The notes beneath the pieces are model-generated. The model had not been told where the DNA came from and ran no database searches. It saw only the letters and a program-made list of their open reading frames with translations. A stretch of 33,000 nucleotides of DNA from NCBI GenBank assembly GCA_964422365.1, contig CAYRAV010000031.1, positions 1 through 33,000 on the forward strand, read 5' to 3'. Numbering within the stretch: position 1 is the stretch's first letter; each line of letters starts with the position of its first letter. The position numbers and the translations under genes were made by a program. Positions 1-8,289 of this stretch are shown in pieces. Origin of the DNA: CAYRAV01 sp964422365 (GTDB taxonomy: Bacteria > Bacillota > Clostridia > Lachnospirales > Lachnospiraceae).

Positions 1-1645
1 CATGAAGGGTTATTATACTGTTTCCGTCTCCTCTCGGAGTTCCTATTTCTTATTCAAAATGAAAAGTTTGTTTAATAAAATCGATGGAGCCAGTTTCCGT
101 CTCCTCTCGGAGTTCCTATTTCTTATTCAATAGAGTATGATATTACAGTAGAAGTCCTTGAAACAAGTTTCCGTCTCCTCTCGGAGTTTCTATTTCTTAT
201 TCTATTATACAGCCTATGGTTACATGGGCTATGTACCTAGTTTCTGTCTCCTCTCGGAGTTCCTATTTCTTATTCTCATTCAACTTCTTAGCTTAGGCAA
301 CTAAAACCTAAATGTTTCCGTCTCCTCTCGGAGTTCCTATTTCTTATTCCGGTACAGCCGTAGCCTCAACGCAAACAAGCCCTTATGTTTCCGTCTCCTC
401 TCGGAGTTCCTATTTCTTATTCTTTATTAATCCGAGTAATATCAATTACACGCATCTGTGTTTCCGTCTCCTCTCGGAGTTCCTATTTCTTATTCGAGCT
501 TAAAGCATTAACAATCTTAGCGAAGCAAGTTAGTTTCCGTCTCCTCTCGGAGTTCCTATTTCTTATTCTAAATATATCAAATGAAAGAGAGGTAAACAAA
601 ATGGTTTCCGTCTCCTCTCGGAGTTCCTATTTCTTATTCTATTTGATTTCATAATCAAATTATTGAACTTGGGTAGTTTCCGTCTCCTCTCGGAGTTCCT
701 ATTTCTTATTCTTAAAGAATATCTTGCAGAATATGAAGATATGACTACAAGTTTCCGTCTCCTCTCGGAGTTCCTATTTCTTATTCTATATTCTCATCTA
801 TCATATGTTTGATAGTAACACAGTTTCCGTCTCCTCTCGGAGTTCCTATTTCTTATTCTTCGATCGTGACCGCGAGTATAAGCTAACTAGGGAGTTTCCG
901 TCTCCTCTCGGAGTTCCTATTTCTTATTCGATGAATGATGTTCAAAGTATTGCCACATTTGTTGAAAGTTTCCGTCTCCTCTCGGAGTTCCTATTTCTTA
1001 TTCTGAGGTAGAGCTGTTGGATAAGAAGTCCGGCAAGAGGTTTCCGTCTCCTCTCGGAGTTCCTATTTCTTATTCTTCTTAAATCCTATGCCTATCGTGT
1101 TCTTGAATGAGTTTCCGTCTCCTCTCGGAGTTCCTATTTCTTATTCTTAGAGGCTCAGGGATACAGAGTAAACCTGAATGTAGTTTCCGTCTCCTCTCGG
1201 AGTTCCTATTTCTTATTCTAAAGCGTTAATCTTTGACATGGATGGTACAATAGTAGTTTCCGTCTCCTCTCGGAGTTCCTATTTCTTATTCCAGGTAGTT
1301 GAAATGTAATAGTAATAGTAGATGTAGTTTCCGTCTCCTCTCGGAGTTCCTATTTCTTATTCGAAAAACATTACAATCAAAGCAATCGAGGAATTAAGTT
1401 TCCGTCTCCTCTCGGAGTTCCTATTTCTTATTCGTATAAGAACAAATGTTTGGAATTGTCCATGATAGTTTCCGTCTCCTCTCGGAGTTCCTATTTCTTA
1501 TTCAGAAAAAAAGATAATTAATGCAAAGCAAAATATCAGTTTCCGTCTCCTCTCGGAGTTCCTATTTCTTATTCATTACAATTTTTTATCAGGATTATTA
1601 TACAGAAAAGTTTCCGTCTCCTCTCGGAGTTCCTATTTCTTATTC
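1..1645 (-). CRISPR. Type III-A CRISPR array, 23 repeats, truncated by the window edge
   Basis: Twenty-three 36-nt repeats start at 20, 93, 167, 240, 314, 387, 460, 533, 604, 676, 751, 823, 894, 968, 1040, 1111, 1183, 1256, 1327, 1398, 1468, 1539 and 1610. They enclose 22 complete spacers of 34-39 nt; bases 1-19 are the end of another spacer, so the array continues to the left. Read on the minus strand, each repeat contains a CTCC-GAGA-GGAG hairpin with a GNRA loop followed directly by ACGGAAAC. That is the 8-nt 5' tag left by Cas6 in streptococcal type III-A systems, so transcription is leftward. Two repeats differ by one base (167-202 and 240-275). Both are at the left, consistent with an old, leader-distal end there and a leader at the right, beside csm5. 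The short ORFs in the array are repeat translations, not genes. Confidence 0.98.
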
Positions 1646-1819
1646 CCTGCCCCCGACATCCCTGATAAACTGTGGCTTAAATTACCACTTTGCGGCTGAA
1701 AGACTTTATGTATTCTAATTTTATTCTCTCTAACAAAAAATCCTTTACTTTTCCGTTAAAATCAAGCATCGGGGGAAAATTTGATTTTCATTTTACAAAA
1801 CATTCACTATCACAATAAA
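1646..1819 (-). promoter_or_regulatory. CRISPR leader between csm5 and the first repeat
   Basis: This AT-rich 174-bp stretch lies between the csm5 stop and the newest repeat, on the leader side deduced from repeat polarity. On the minus strand it ends in a G-rich segment, GGGATGTCGGGGGCAGG, touching the repeat, unlike the AT-rich rest. An 8-bp inverted repeat (AAAATCAA/TTGATTTT) lies nearer csm5. A weak promoter candidate, TTGTTA-18-TACATA, can be seen, but no strong -10/-35 pair. The array could be transcribed from here or by read-through from the cas operon. Confidence 0.7.
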
Positions 1820-2932
1820 CTATTGTATTTTCCAACTACAATAACCCATTTCATACAACTGCTCATTATATTTTGTACATTTTAAAATATGAGGAGAAAC
1901 TCCTAAACTCTTATCTCTTTGATGCTTATGTTCCCTTTTTTGATTATTATTCAAAGTATTATCAATAATTTTACTTACTGCATCAACACCATTCTCTCCA
2001 AGAACAGAATAGGTATTCGTTTTACTTACATAACCAACTCCACCACCAAGCAGCATTATATTATCTCCAGAATGTCCCATTCTTTTTCCTGGATATTTTC
2101 CAGCAAATATTTTCTGATACATATTCATAAAAGATTGTACCTTACTCTCTATTTCCTCAATGGAAAAAGGAAATTCTGTCGTATCTATGGTAATATTCGC
2201 TGTAATCATACAATTGGGTTTAATACATTCCCGAATCAATGGCATTCTATGTTCGCTGCCTTCTATATTCACATCTATTTTCTGGCATAATACCAAATCA
2301 TTTATGGAAAGTGGTCTGCTGTCTGAAATCCTTAGTCCTGACATACAGTCATTTACAGCACTGTTTTTCCGCTTCTGTTCCTTATCCAATCTGTAAAAAT
2401 GTTTTATTTCCATATCTTTACTTTCTCTTGAAAGATAGCTGTTTCTTCCTTTTCGTTCTGCCTTCTTGATGGCAAAACTCATTTGACGAAGTTCACTTTC
2501 TTCCCATTGCTGTATACCATGATGAAGCAGGGCAGTTCTAAAAAACCCTTTTATAGAGCTGCCCGGAATATAAGGCTGCCCATAGGCATCTTTAAGAAAT
2601 GCAAGAATCTCCTTTTTACCTCTTTGCTCAAAAACTGCATCCCCACTATCTAAACTATACGCAATCCAAGACACATAATCACTCTTTTTTATTCCCTGCG
2701 ACTGCAGCCAGTATGCAAAATCTCTATTATCATTTAATAAATATGCCTGATAAGATTTTAACAAATCTCTTTCTTTTAAAAACTGATACATTTTTCCCAT
2801 TTCAGGAATATACACTTTATTTTCTTTCACATTAAAAATATATTCTTTTTTACTTATTTTTTCCCCAGAACCTATAAACACAGGAGATGATGTTTCCATA
2901 ATTAATGTATATTTTCTTAAAAAATTTTTCAT
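1820..2932 (-). CDS. csm5: Csm5, type III-A effector subunit (RAMP)
   Basis: Csm5 caps the crRNA 3' end in the Csm complex and is needed for crRNA maturation. The 370-residue protein opens with a RAMP strand and a glycine-rich segment (SSPVFIGSGEKI) and has the family's PYIPGSSIKGFFRTALL motif near residues 120-140. A late glycine-rich loop, LLGGGVGYVSK, is also present. The start is placed at 2932, where the ATG overlaps the csm4 stop as ATGA and an AGGGGTG ribosome binding site lies just upstream. A longer ORF in the same frame, starting at 2971, would run 42 nt into csm4. It is the last gene of the cas operon, next to the leader. The position usually taken by csm6, after csm5, is occupied by the leader and array. 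Confidence 0.93.
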   Translation of the reverse strand: MKNFLRKYTLIMETSSPVFIGSGEKISKKEYIFNVKENKVYIPEMGKMYQFLKERDLLKSYQAYLLNDNRDFAYWLQSQGIKKSDYVSWIAYSLDSGDAVFEQRGKKEILAFLKDAYGQPYIPGSSIKGFFRTALLHHGIQQWEESELRQMSFAIKKAERKGRNSYLSRESKDMEIKHFYRLDKEQKRKNSAVNDCMSGLRISDSRPLSINDLVLCQKIDVNIEGSEHRMPLIRECIKPNCMITANITIDTTEFPFSIEEIESKVQSFMNMYQKIFAGKYPGKRMGHSGDNIMLLGGGVGYVSKTNTYSVLGENGVDAVSKIIDNTLNNNQKREHKHQRDKSLGVSPHILKCTKYNEQLYEMGYCSWKIQ

Positions 2933-3873
2933 TTGCCATTCACCCCTATAAACATTGGTTTCCCATAACAATAAACAGAATGTCCCCCATTATAGGCCAC
3001 ATCAAATACATCCCCTTCAAATAGACTAGAAAAACAAGAGCCTGGTTCAAATGCAAAAAAGTCTTTCTTTTTTATCTGTTTTTTTGCATAGGTTTTTGAT
3101 TGAACAAATCCACTTCGTTTCAATAACATATATTTTGCCCCACAAAGTGCCTTTTCCAATTCCTCATCTTTTGCCATGGAAACACCTAATGTAATTTGAT
3201 AAGCCATGTCCTCCTGATTCAATCGTTTCAATAATTCTTTCGGAATTTTCTTTTCAGACATAAAACATAGAGAAAATTTCCCATAACCAGCAGATACTTT
3301 TCCGCCAATTCCTTTATAGGATAAACATTCTAATAACTCTTCTATCTTGAATAGTTGTTCTTCTTTCTCATATCCAACAATCAGATAAAGCCCACAATTT
3401 TCTTTAAACTGAAACACTTCCACTCTGTAAGGTTCTGCTTCTTGTTTCTTCCACAATACAGCTTTTGTTACCAATTGTTTACTGCCAAGTTCTTCAAACT
3501 TATCATTTTCTTCTTTTGGCATAAGATTTCCTGCTAAATATGTATCTAATTTTTCGATGGGAATATATTTTAATTTTTTATATGCCTTTTTGATAACAGA
3601 ATCTCCACTTTCCTCTTTTGCTACTGGCAACATAGGTTTTGGCATATAGAGTGTATCTTCTATAAATGGCAATGCATCAGAGAGTCTAATCTGATTACCT
3701 TTTACCATTTCCACCAATTCATTTAAACAGGCATTTCCACCACATTTTACTGCCTCAATGCAAAGAGCCGAAAAAATAGTATCTGCATGTACAATAAAAT
3801 TCGTACTTGTTAACTTACCATTTCCAAAATGAACAGGGGCAGAGAATTGCATTTTATATATTTTATAATTCAT
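2929..3873 (-). CDS. csm4: Csm4, type III-A effector subunit (RAMP)
   Basis: Csm4 is a Cas5-like RAMP that holds the 5' tag of the crRNA and links Cas10 to the Csm3 backbone. This 314-residue protein starts MNYKIYKMQFSAPVHFGNG and continues with HADTIFSALC, typical of the Csm4 N-terminus. A glycine-rich stretch, GIGGKVSAGYGKF, lies at about residues 190-203. The start follows the csm3 stop by two bases, with AAGGAAG upstream, and the stop overlaps the csm5 start by 4 nt, so the three genes are probably translationally coupled. Length and gene order match the family. No frameshift or missing segment is seen. Confidence 0.93.
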   Translation of the reverse strand: MNYKIYKMQFSAPVHFGNGKLTSTNFIVHADTIFSALCIEAVKCGGNACLNELVEMVKGNQIRLSDALPFIEDTLYMPKPMLPVAKEESGDSVIKKAYKKLKYIPIEKLDTYLAGNLMPKEENDKFEELGSKQLVTKAVLWKKQEAEPYRVEVFQFKENCGLYLIVGYEKEEQLFKIEELLECLSYKGIGGKVSAGYGKFSLCFMSEKKIPKELLKRLNQEDMAYQITLGVSMAKDEELEKALCGAKYMLLKRSGFVQSKTYAKKQIKKKDFFAFEPGSCFSSLFEGDVFDVAYNGGHSVYCYGKPMFIGVNGK

Positions 3874-3875
3874 TC

Positions 3876-4550
3876 CTACACTTCCTTTAGTATTTTTTTA
3901 CAAGTATCTAGAATTCCTTCATCTAATTCCCCTACAACTACTTCTATATCAATATCTTCAAAATGAATTTTGCCATATCCTCTTGAACCATGTCCTCCGA
4001 GATAATCATACTCCAACAACTGCAATCCCTCTTTTATTACTTGAAAATCTTCTTCTATTTCTGTGTCTTTATTCTCTTCTACCCAATAAATATCATAAAT
4101 GATCTGCAGTGGAAATACAGCCCCTCTAATAACTCTTTCTATCTGCCTTGGGTTGGCTGCAGCAGATAACCGGTTAATTGTATTTTCAAACTTTGCTTCT
4201 GTTTCTGAGATAATTCCTTTTTCTTTTAATTCTTCCTTATTTTCCATTACTGCATCTGAGAAAATTAATCTGCTTGCTTGAATCTGATTTTTTTTCGAAC
4301 TTCCAAATAATCTTAACAAAATTTCCGCATCCTCATTTGGCTCAGATACTATCTTATTGTTGTATCTTTTTGCCAGCAAACTTCTCATCTTTCCTTTCAA
4401 ACTGCTTCCTGGAATAATCGGAAGGTTATGAAAAGCATCTCTAATTACTGGTGAATCAATTGCACCAATTGCTGCAAATTCACTCGACCCTCCTATATGC
4501 ATTCCTGTATCTACAATAATTTTTCCTGTAATTTCAATCTTTGCAAACAT
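3876..4550 (-). CDS. csm3: Csm3, backbone and target-RNA nuclease of the Csm complex
   Basis: Csm3 forms the filament along the crRNA and cuts bound target RNA at 6-nt intervals. The 224 residues match the usual length of about 220. The N-terminal block GMHIGGSSEFAAIGAIDSPV contains D32, equivalent to the catalytic D33 of the Streptococcus thermophilus protein. It is followed by PIIPGSSLKGKMRSLLAKRYN, then NPRQIERVIRGAVFP and the glycine-rich DYLGGHGSRGYGKI near the C-terminus. RNA cleavage should therefore be functional. A strong GGGGAGG site 7 nt before the ATG overlaps the csm2 stop region, 14 nt upstream. This is the best-conserved gene of the operon. Confidence 0.97.
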   Translation of the reverse strand: MFAKIEITGKIIVDTGMHIGGSSEFAAIGAIDSPVIRDAFHNLPIIPGSSLKGKMRSLLAKRYNNKIVSEPNEDAEILLRLFGSSKKNQIQASRLIFSDAVMENKEELKEKGIISETEAKFENTINRLSAAANPRQIERVIRGAVFPLQIIYDIYWVEENKDTEIEEDFQVIKEGLQLLEYDYLGGHGSRGYGKIHFEDIDIEVVVGELDEGILDTCKKILKEV

Positions 4551-4564
4551 CTTTTATCCTCCCC

Positions 4565-4951
4565 TTAATCTCTTCCACCATAAAATTTATGATAGGCTAC
4601 TAATGCTTCCATATAATGACAAAAGCAAATTAACTTTTCCCTGCTGTCTCCAATCTTATCAACATTAGAAAATATTTCTGCTTTTTCTTGAAAATCTTTG
4701 ACGGTTCTCTCTCGTCCTGCCTCATAAGCAAAACGCATTTTGAAATACTGTATCTGGCTTTGGAGATCCTCGCTAATTGTTTTTCCTGTTTCATGACTTG
4801 CCACATTATATATCTGCGAAATCATACTCAACAAATTTCTAATTTTAGATGTTGTCAAATCAATTACGTCTTTTCCATTTCTATCTTTCCGAATCATACT
4901 TTTTATTACTTTTTCTGCTTCTTCTACATAATTAAGTTTATTCAGCTCCAT
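4565..4951 (-). CDS. csm2: Csm2, small subunit of the Csm complex
   Basis: Csm2 is the small, all-helical subunit that lines the crRNA-target duplex opposite Csm3. The 128-residue product is rich in charged helical sequence and contains the segment DLTTSKIRNLLSMISQIYN (about residues 30-50), typical of Csm2. The start at 4951 is chosen because AGGAGG sits 6-7 nt before it, at the cas10 stop. An in-frame ATG at 4987 would add 12 residues and overlap cas10 by 26 nt without a comparable site. With the shorter start, cas10 and csm2 are 10 nt apart. Confidence 0.92.
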   Translation of the reverse strand: MELNKLNYVEEAEKVIKSMIRKDRNGKDVIDLTTSKIRNLLSMISQIYNVASHETGKTISEDLQSQIQYFKMRFAYEAGRERTVKDFQEKAEIFSNVDKIGDSREKLICFCHYMEALVAYHKFYGGRD

Positions 4952-4961
4952 GTTTCTCCTC

Positions 4962-7268
4962 CTATTTTTCCCGAATGGTATATGCATAGATATAAATTGC
5001 AGTTAGCAGTTGTCTTCTATCCTCTTCCTTTTTTCTCCACTGATACATTTTTTTAGAAAACTCTGTATAAAGTTCTTTTACTGCTGTATCTGCTTTTTCT
5101 GATGGCTGTAACCTTGCCAGAAAATAGGCATATCTTGCCAGATTGATTTTCTCCTCCTGATGCCTAATCAATTCCAACATATGGTATAATGTACTTTTTC
5201 CCTTGTCTTCCCTACTGCTAAAAAATTTTCTGATTAACTGGAATTTTTCTCCCAGCACCTTTTCTACTAATACATCCCAATGGTATGTATTTCCTTTTTC
5301 AAATAGGGTAATGGAATTTTTTTCTGGACACTTTTTGGATAACTCCTCTAGTTTTCCAGTCTCTTCTGCCATATTAGAGACTGGGTATTTGGAAGGATAA
5401 ATTCCATATCCGGCAGAAATATGTAATGTATTTTGTGTGTATTTTCCCAGATTATGATTCAAATCTATGGCTGCTCCAAGGACATCATCCCAACTTCCCA
5501 TAAAAAACACATCATCTCCACCAGAATATACAATCGCAATATTTCTCTTCTTTTCCTTTCTATCTTCTAAAAAATACTCTCCATTTTTCAATATTCCATT
5601 TATATGATATTTAAAAAACATAGACAGCTTTCTAGAAAAAGTAGCAGTTCTGGAAATAGTTACATAATGATCTCCCATCTCTTCACTTTCAAAACCTCTT
5701 ACAAAAGCTTGTCCTAAATTATCCACATCCGCCCTTAATACGGCTATCCTTTCTATACCTAATGATTTTTTTGCAAGTTCTTCTAATGTTTCTTGTGTGT
5801 GATACTCTCCTACCCATAATTTTGTTGCCACATGCAAGCCGGTATACATTTTATTTTTTCCATAGGTACGAATATAGAAGTTATCATATTTCATTCTGTG
5901 CTTTAATTTTTCTTTGCTATCTGCAATTAAATATCTGTGGTTGGTTAATGCAATATGATTCTCTTTTGGCTCACCCTCTACTACAGTGAAAAAATCCCCC
6001 CAAAATACAGCATTTGACATATTTTCCACTTGTGTACAAAACTTACACTTTCCTTCTTCTGAAAGTTCATCTGTCCGATGGCAAATCCTACATTCCCTAT
6101 CTCCTGATGGTATACCGCTTTTTTGCAATAACCTGATTTCATTCGCATCATATCTATGCATCTTTTTCTCTGATATACGGTTAGACACCTCTCTAAAAAT
6201 TTCACGATAACTTCCTTTTGGTTCATTTTTTAATGCATTTGCACTGCATGCCTTATAACCACCAGCCAGAAATAATGCATTTTGATACTTCTTTATCCAC
6301 TCATAGTTCGTGTTCCTTTCTTTTGCTTCTATCTTTTCTTTCACCTTTTTTGTATTAGGCAGAAGCATATAGGCATGACCACCTCCGGTATAAATTAAAT
6401 TAACCCTGGATAATCCGATATCTTCTAGTATTTCATCTACCAGATGTTCCATCAATATCTCCAAATAAAAAGAACGTGACCTTAATGATTTCAATGCTTT
6501 TTCACTTGTAATGGTATAGATAAAATCCTGTATGCCTGATATATCAATGGAATAAATTAAAAATACTTCTTTTTCATAAAAAAATTGATCTTTCTTAAAT
6601 AACTCTTCCTTCCAATCTGTTATATGATTTTCTTCCAAATACTCTAAAATACAGCTTCCAATAGCTGCCGTCATTTTTAAATGATCATATAAGGAAATAT
6701 CTGCCACTTCTCTTTTTGAGGTAGAAGAAGGCACAAAAGACAAATCTGCTTCTAAAACTTCTAATAATGAATGGATATAATCATCTCTGAACTCTATCCC
6801 TTTTAACATATCCTGAATATGCAATATAATTTTGTGATAAAATTCTGCATGATATTCCATATCCCCTTCTATCGGGAGATTCATTATTCCATCATTGTCC
6901 AGTGTTTGCGGCTGATATACCAATTCTCCATGATTGTTATTCAAAATATTAAAGATACTTTCCAATGCCATACCCTTTTTAAATCCGTTTACTGCATTTC
7001 CCTTTTCTCTCCGGTCCGCACCAGATGCAATATTATCTGCAATATAGGTAATGTATGCCAATGAATTATTTTCTACTTTGGCACTTTTCAAATATTTCCC
7101 ATGATGATAATGGACTTGATCTAAAATCTCCTTATCATCTATATCATTTTCCTTTAAGAAATCATATCCGCTCTGGCTATGATTTCTTCCATCATTATCC
7201 CGATATAAAATCTTCCCAATATCATGTAAGAGTCCGCCTATTATTACTTTTAACTGCCTATCTGTCAT
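4962..7268 (-). CDS. cas10: Cas10/Csm1, cyclic oligoadenylate synthase and DNase of the type III-A complex
   Basis: Large subunit of the Csm complex. On target-RNA binding, family members cut single-stranded DNA with the HD domain and make cyclic oligoadenylates with a Palm domain. The 768 residues show an HD motif (H15-D16 in GGLLHDIGKI), a first Palm domain with ISGIQDFIYTITS (243-255) and a GGG turn at 295-297. A four-cysteine zinc element follows at C393, C396, C408 and C411. The second Palm domain has RADVDNLGQ (512-520) and the catalytic GGDD at 583-586. Both activities should be intact. The start has GGTGGGGTG upstream and lies 19 nt after cas6. A cyclic oligoadenylate signal implies a CARF or SAVED effector, none of which is encoded in this window. 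Confidence 0.97.
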   Translation of the reverse strand: MTDRQLKVIIGGLLHDIGKILYRDNDGRNHSQSGYDFLKENDIDDKEILDQVHYHHGKYLKSAKVENNSLAYITYIADNIASGADRREKGNAVNGFKKGMALESIFNILNNNHGELVYQPQTLDNDGIMNLPIEGDMEYHAEFYHKIILHIQDMLKGIEFRDDYIHSLLEVLEADLSFVPSSTSKREVADISLYDHLKMTAAIGSCILEYLEENHITDWKEELFKKDQFFYEKEVFLIYSIDISGIQDFIYTITSEKALKSLRSRSFYLEILMEHLVDEILEDIGLSRVNLIYTGGGHAYMLLPNTKKVKEKIEAKERNTNYEWIKKYQNALFLAGGYKACSANALKNEPKGSYREIFREVSNRISEKKMHRYDANEIRLLQKSGIPSGDRECRICHRTDELSEEGKCKFCTQVENMSNAVFWGDFFTVVEGEPKENHIALTNHRYLIADSKEKLKHRMKYDNFYIRTYGKNKMYTGLHVATKLWVGEYHTQETLEELAKKSLGIERIAVLRADVDNLGQAFVRGFESEEMGDHYVTISRTATFSRKLSMFFKYHINGILKNGEYFLEDRKEKKRNIAIVYSGGDDVFFMGSWDDVLGAAIDLNHNLGKYTQNTLHISAGYGIYPSKYPVSNMAEETGKLEELSKKCPEKNSITLFEKGNTYHWDVLVEKVLGEKFQLIRKFFSSREDKGKSTLYHMLELIRHQEEKINLARYAYFLARLQPSEKADTAVKELYTEFSKKMYQWRKKEEDRRQLLTAIYIYAYTIREK

Positions 7269-7287
7269 TTTATCTTTTCACCCCACC

Positions 7288-8028
7288 TTAATTCTTCCAT
7301 TCTACTCTGCATGCGCCCATACCCATTCCACATTTTATTCCGACTCCGGAAAATTCACTATATGCCAATAAAAAATTCACTAAATTAACTATTGGCTGTG
7401 CTCCTCTAATTTTTATTTTTATATTTCCTATAAACGCTGGTATTTTTATATGCTCTATATAAAAAAATATACTCCGGAGATTATATTGTATAATTTCTAT
7501 ATGCTGTTCTAATTCTTCTAACAGATTTTCTCCGTTTATTTCAGTATCTATATTAAATTCGTTATGTTTATTGATAAGACTTTGAAAGATATGCTTTATA
7601 GAGGGATAAAAAATATATCCTCCTGCCGATTTAAAACTTGTAGCAGTTTGAAAATACAAGGTAAGATACCGGCTTCCTTTAGTAAAATAAAATTGCTCTA
7701 AAAGCTGGTCATATGTCACCTCTGAAAAATTCCTTTGTATCACTTTTAAACATATATCCTTCTTTTCTATATAAAAATCGTTTTCACACATTATCTCTTG
7801 AATAATATTATCTTTTGCCTCCTTTGTCACAGTATGAATATTCCAACTATATTCTTCACCATTTATTTGAAGAAACTGCTGATAAGGATGCAATCCATCT
7901 ATATGCATTTTATTTACATATTCTTTGGACAATTTTTCCATAAGAATTCCCTGCATAATAGATGACATATTATAATTTAATTTATTTTGACCTTCCACTT
8001 TTAATTTCATATCTAATTTGCTTAACAT
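7288..8028 (-). CDS. cas6: Cas6, CRISPR RNA endonuclease
   Basis: Cas6 cleaves the precursor crRNA within each repeat, here presumably just 3' of the GAGA-loop hairpin, to leave ACGGAAAC on the crRNA. The 246-residue protein ends with the family's glycine-rich loop, GVGIKCGMGMGACRVEW, preceded by a RAMP-like region (IPAFIGNIKIKIRG). Of two nearby ATGs, 8028 is preferred: GGAGAG lies 4-6 nt upstream, and the transcript predicted from the promoter at 8058-8086 leaves room for it. The ATG at 8040 would have an 11-nt leader with no ribosome binding site. It is the first gene of the cas operon. The catalytic histidine cannot be assigned with certainty by eye. Confidence 0.92.
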   Translation of the reverse strand: MLSKLDMKLKVEGQNKLNYNMSSIMQGILMEKLSKEYVNKMHIDGLHPYQQFLQINGEEYSWNIHTVTKEAKDNIIQEIMCENDFYIEKKDICLKVIQRNFSEVTYDQLLEQFYFTKGSRYLTLYFQTATSFKSAGGYIFYPSIKHIFQSLINKHNEFNIDTEINGENLLEELEQHIEIIQYNLRSIFFYIEHIKIPAFIGNIKIKIRGAQPIVNLVNFLLAYSEFSGVGIKCGMGMGACRVEWKN

Positions 8029-8057
8029 ATTACTCTCCATTTGTTGAATTTTGTATT

Positions 8058-8086
8058 ATTTTAACATAATTCGATAATATTTTCAA
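8058..8086 (-). promoter_or_regulatory. Promoter of the cas6-cas10-csm2-5 operon
   Basis: On the minus strand TTGAAA (8081-8086) and TAAAAT (8058-8063) are separated by exactly 17 bp, a near-consensus vegetative promoter. Initiation about 7 nt downstream gives a leader of about 23 nt to the preferred cas6 start. The element overlaps a short ORF (8061-8117). Confidence 0.75.
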
Positions 8087-8117
8087 TTATTTGTGCGTAT
8101 TTTTTACATTTATTCAC
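8061..8117 (-). CDS. Possible 18-residue leader peptide upstream of cas6
   Basis: A GTG-started ORF, MNKCKKYAQIIENIIELC, lies directly upstream of cas6. It is preceded 5 nt away by AAGGAGGGGG (about 8121-8132), one of the strongest ribosome binding sites in the window. Its 3' half overlaps the cas promoter, so it could only be translated from a transcript starting further upstream, for example read-through from the kinase gene. It could be a leader peptide, the remnant of a larger gene, or chance. No family is recognised. Confidence 0.35.
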   Translation of the reverse strand: MNKCKKYAQIIENIIELC

Positions 8118-8289
8118 TTTTTCCCCCTCCTTATTGTATCTTTTAAACAAATAATTGATACTTTGAAATTAATATATTTAAACAAGACAAAATCAAATCC
8201 CTGCAACAAACTACTAAATATCAAATTTGTCAACACAACAAACTATGAAAATTCAAGTCCTAAACCCTACTGCTTAAACAAAAATGTAC

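Noticed and set aside
20..1645. Open plus-strand frames in 20 of 22 spacers as proof of a coding-strand bias
   Set aside because: A random 35-nt sequence has at least one open frame most of the time, so openness alone is not informative. Only the HAD motif and the gene-start spacer carry weight.
312..1718. Several short ORFs with repeated SVSSRSSYFLF or FPSPLGVPISYS peptides
   Set aside because: They are translations of the CRISPR repeats in different frames; the array explains them completely.
1646..1819. Inverted repeat in the leader as a terminator of csm5
   Set aside because: The 8-bp stem is followed by AACGG, not a T-run, and the array just downstream needs transcription through this region.
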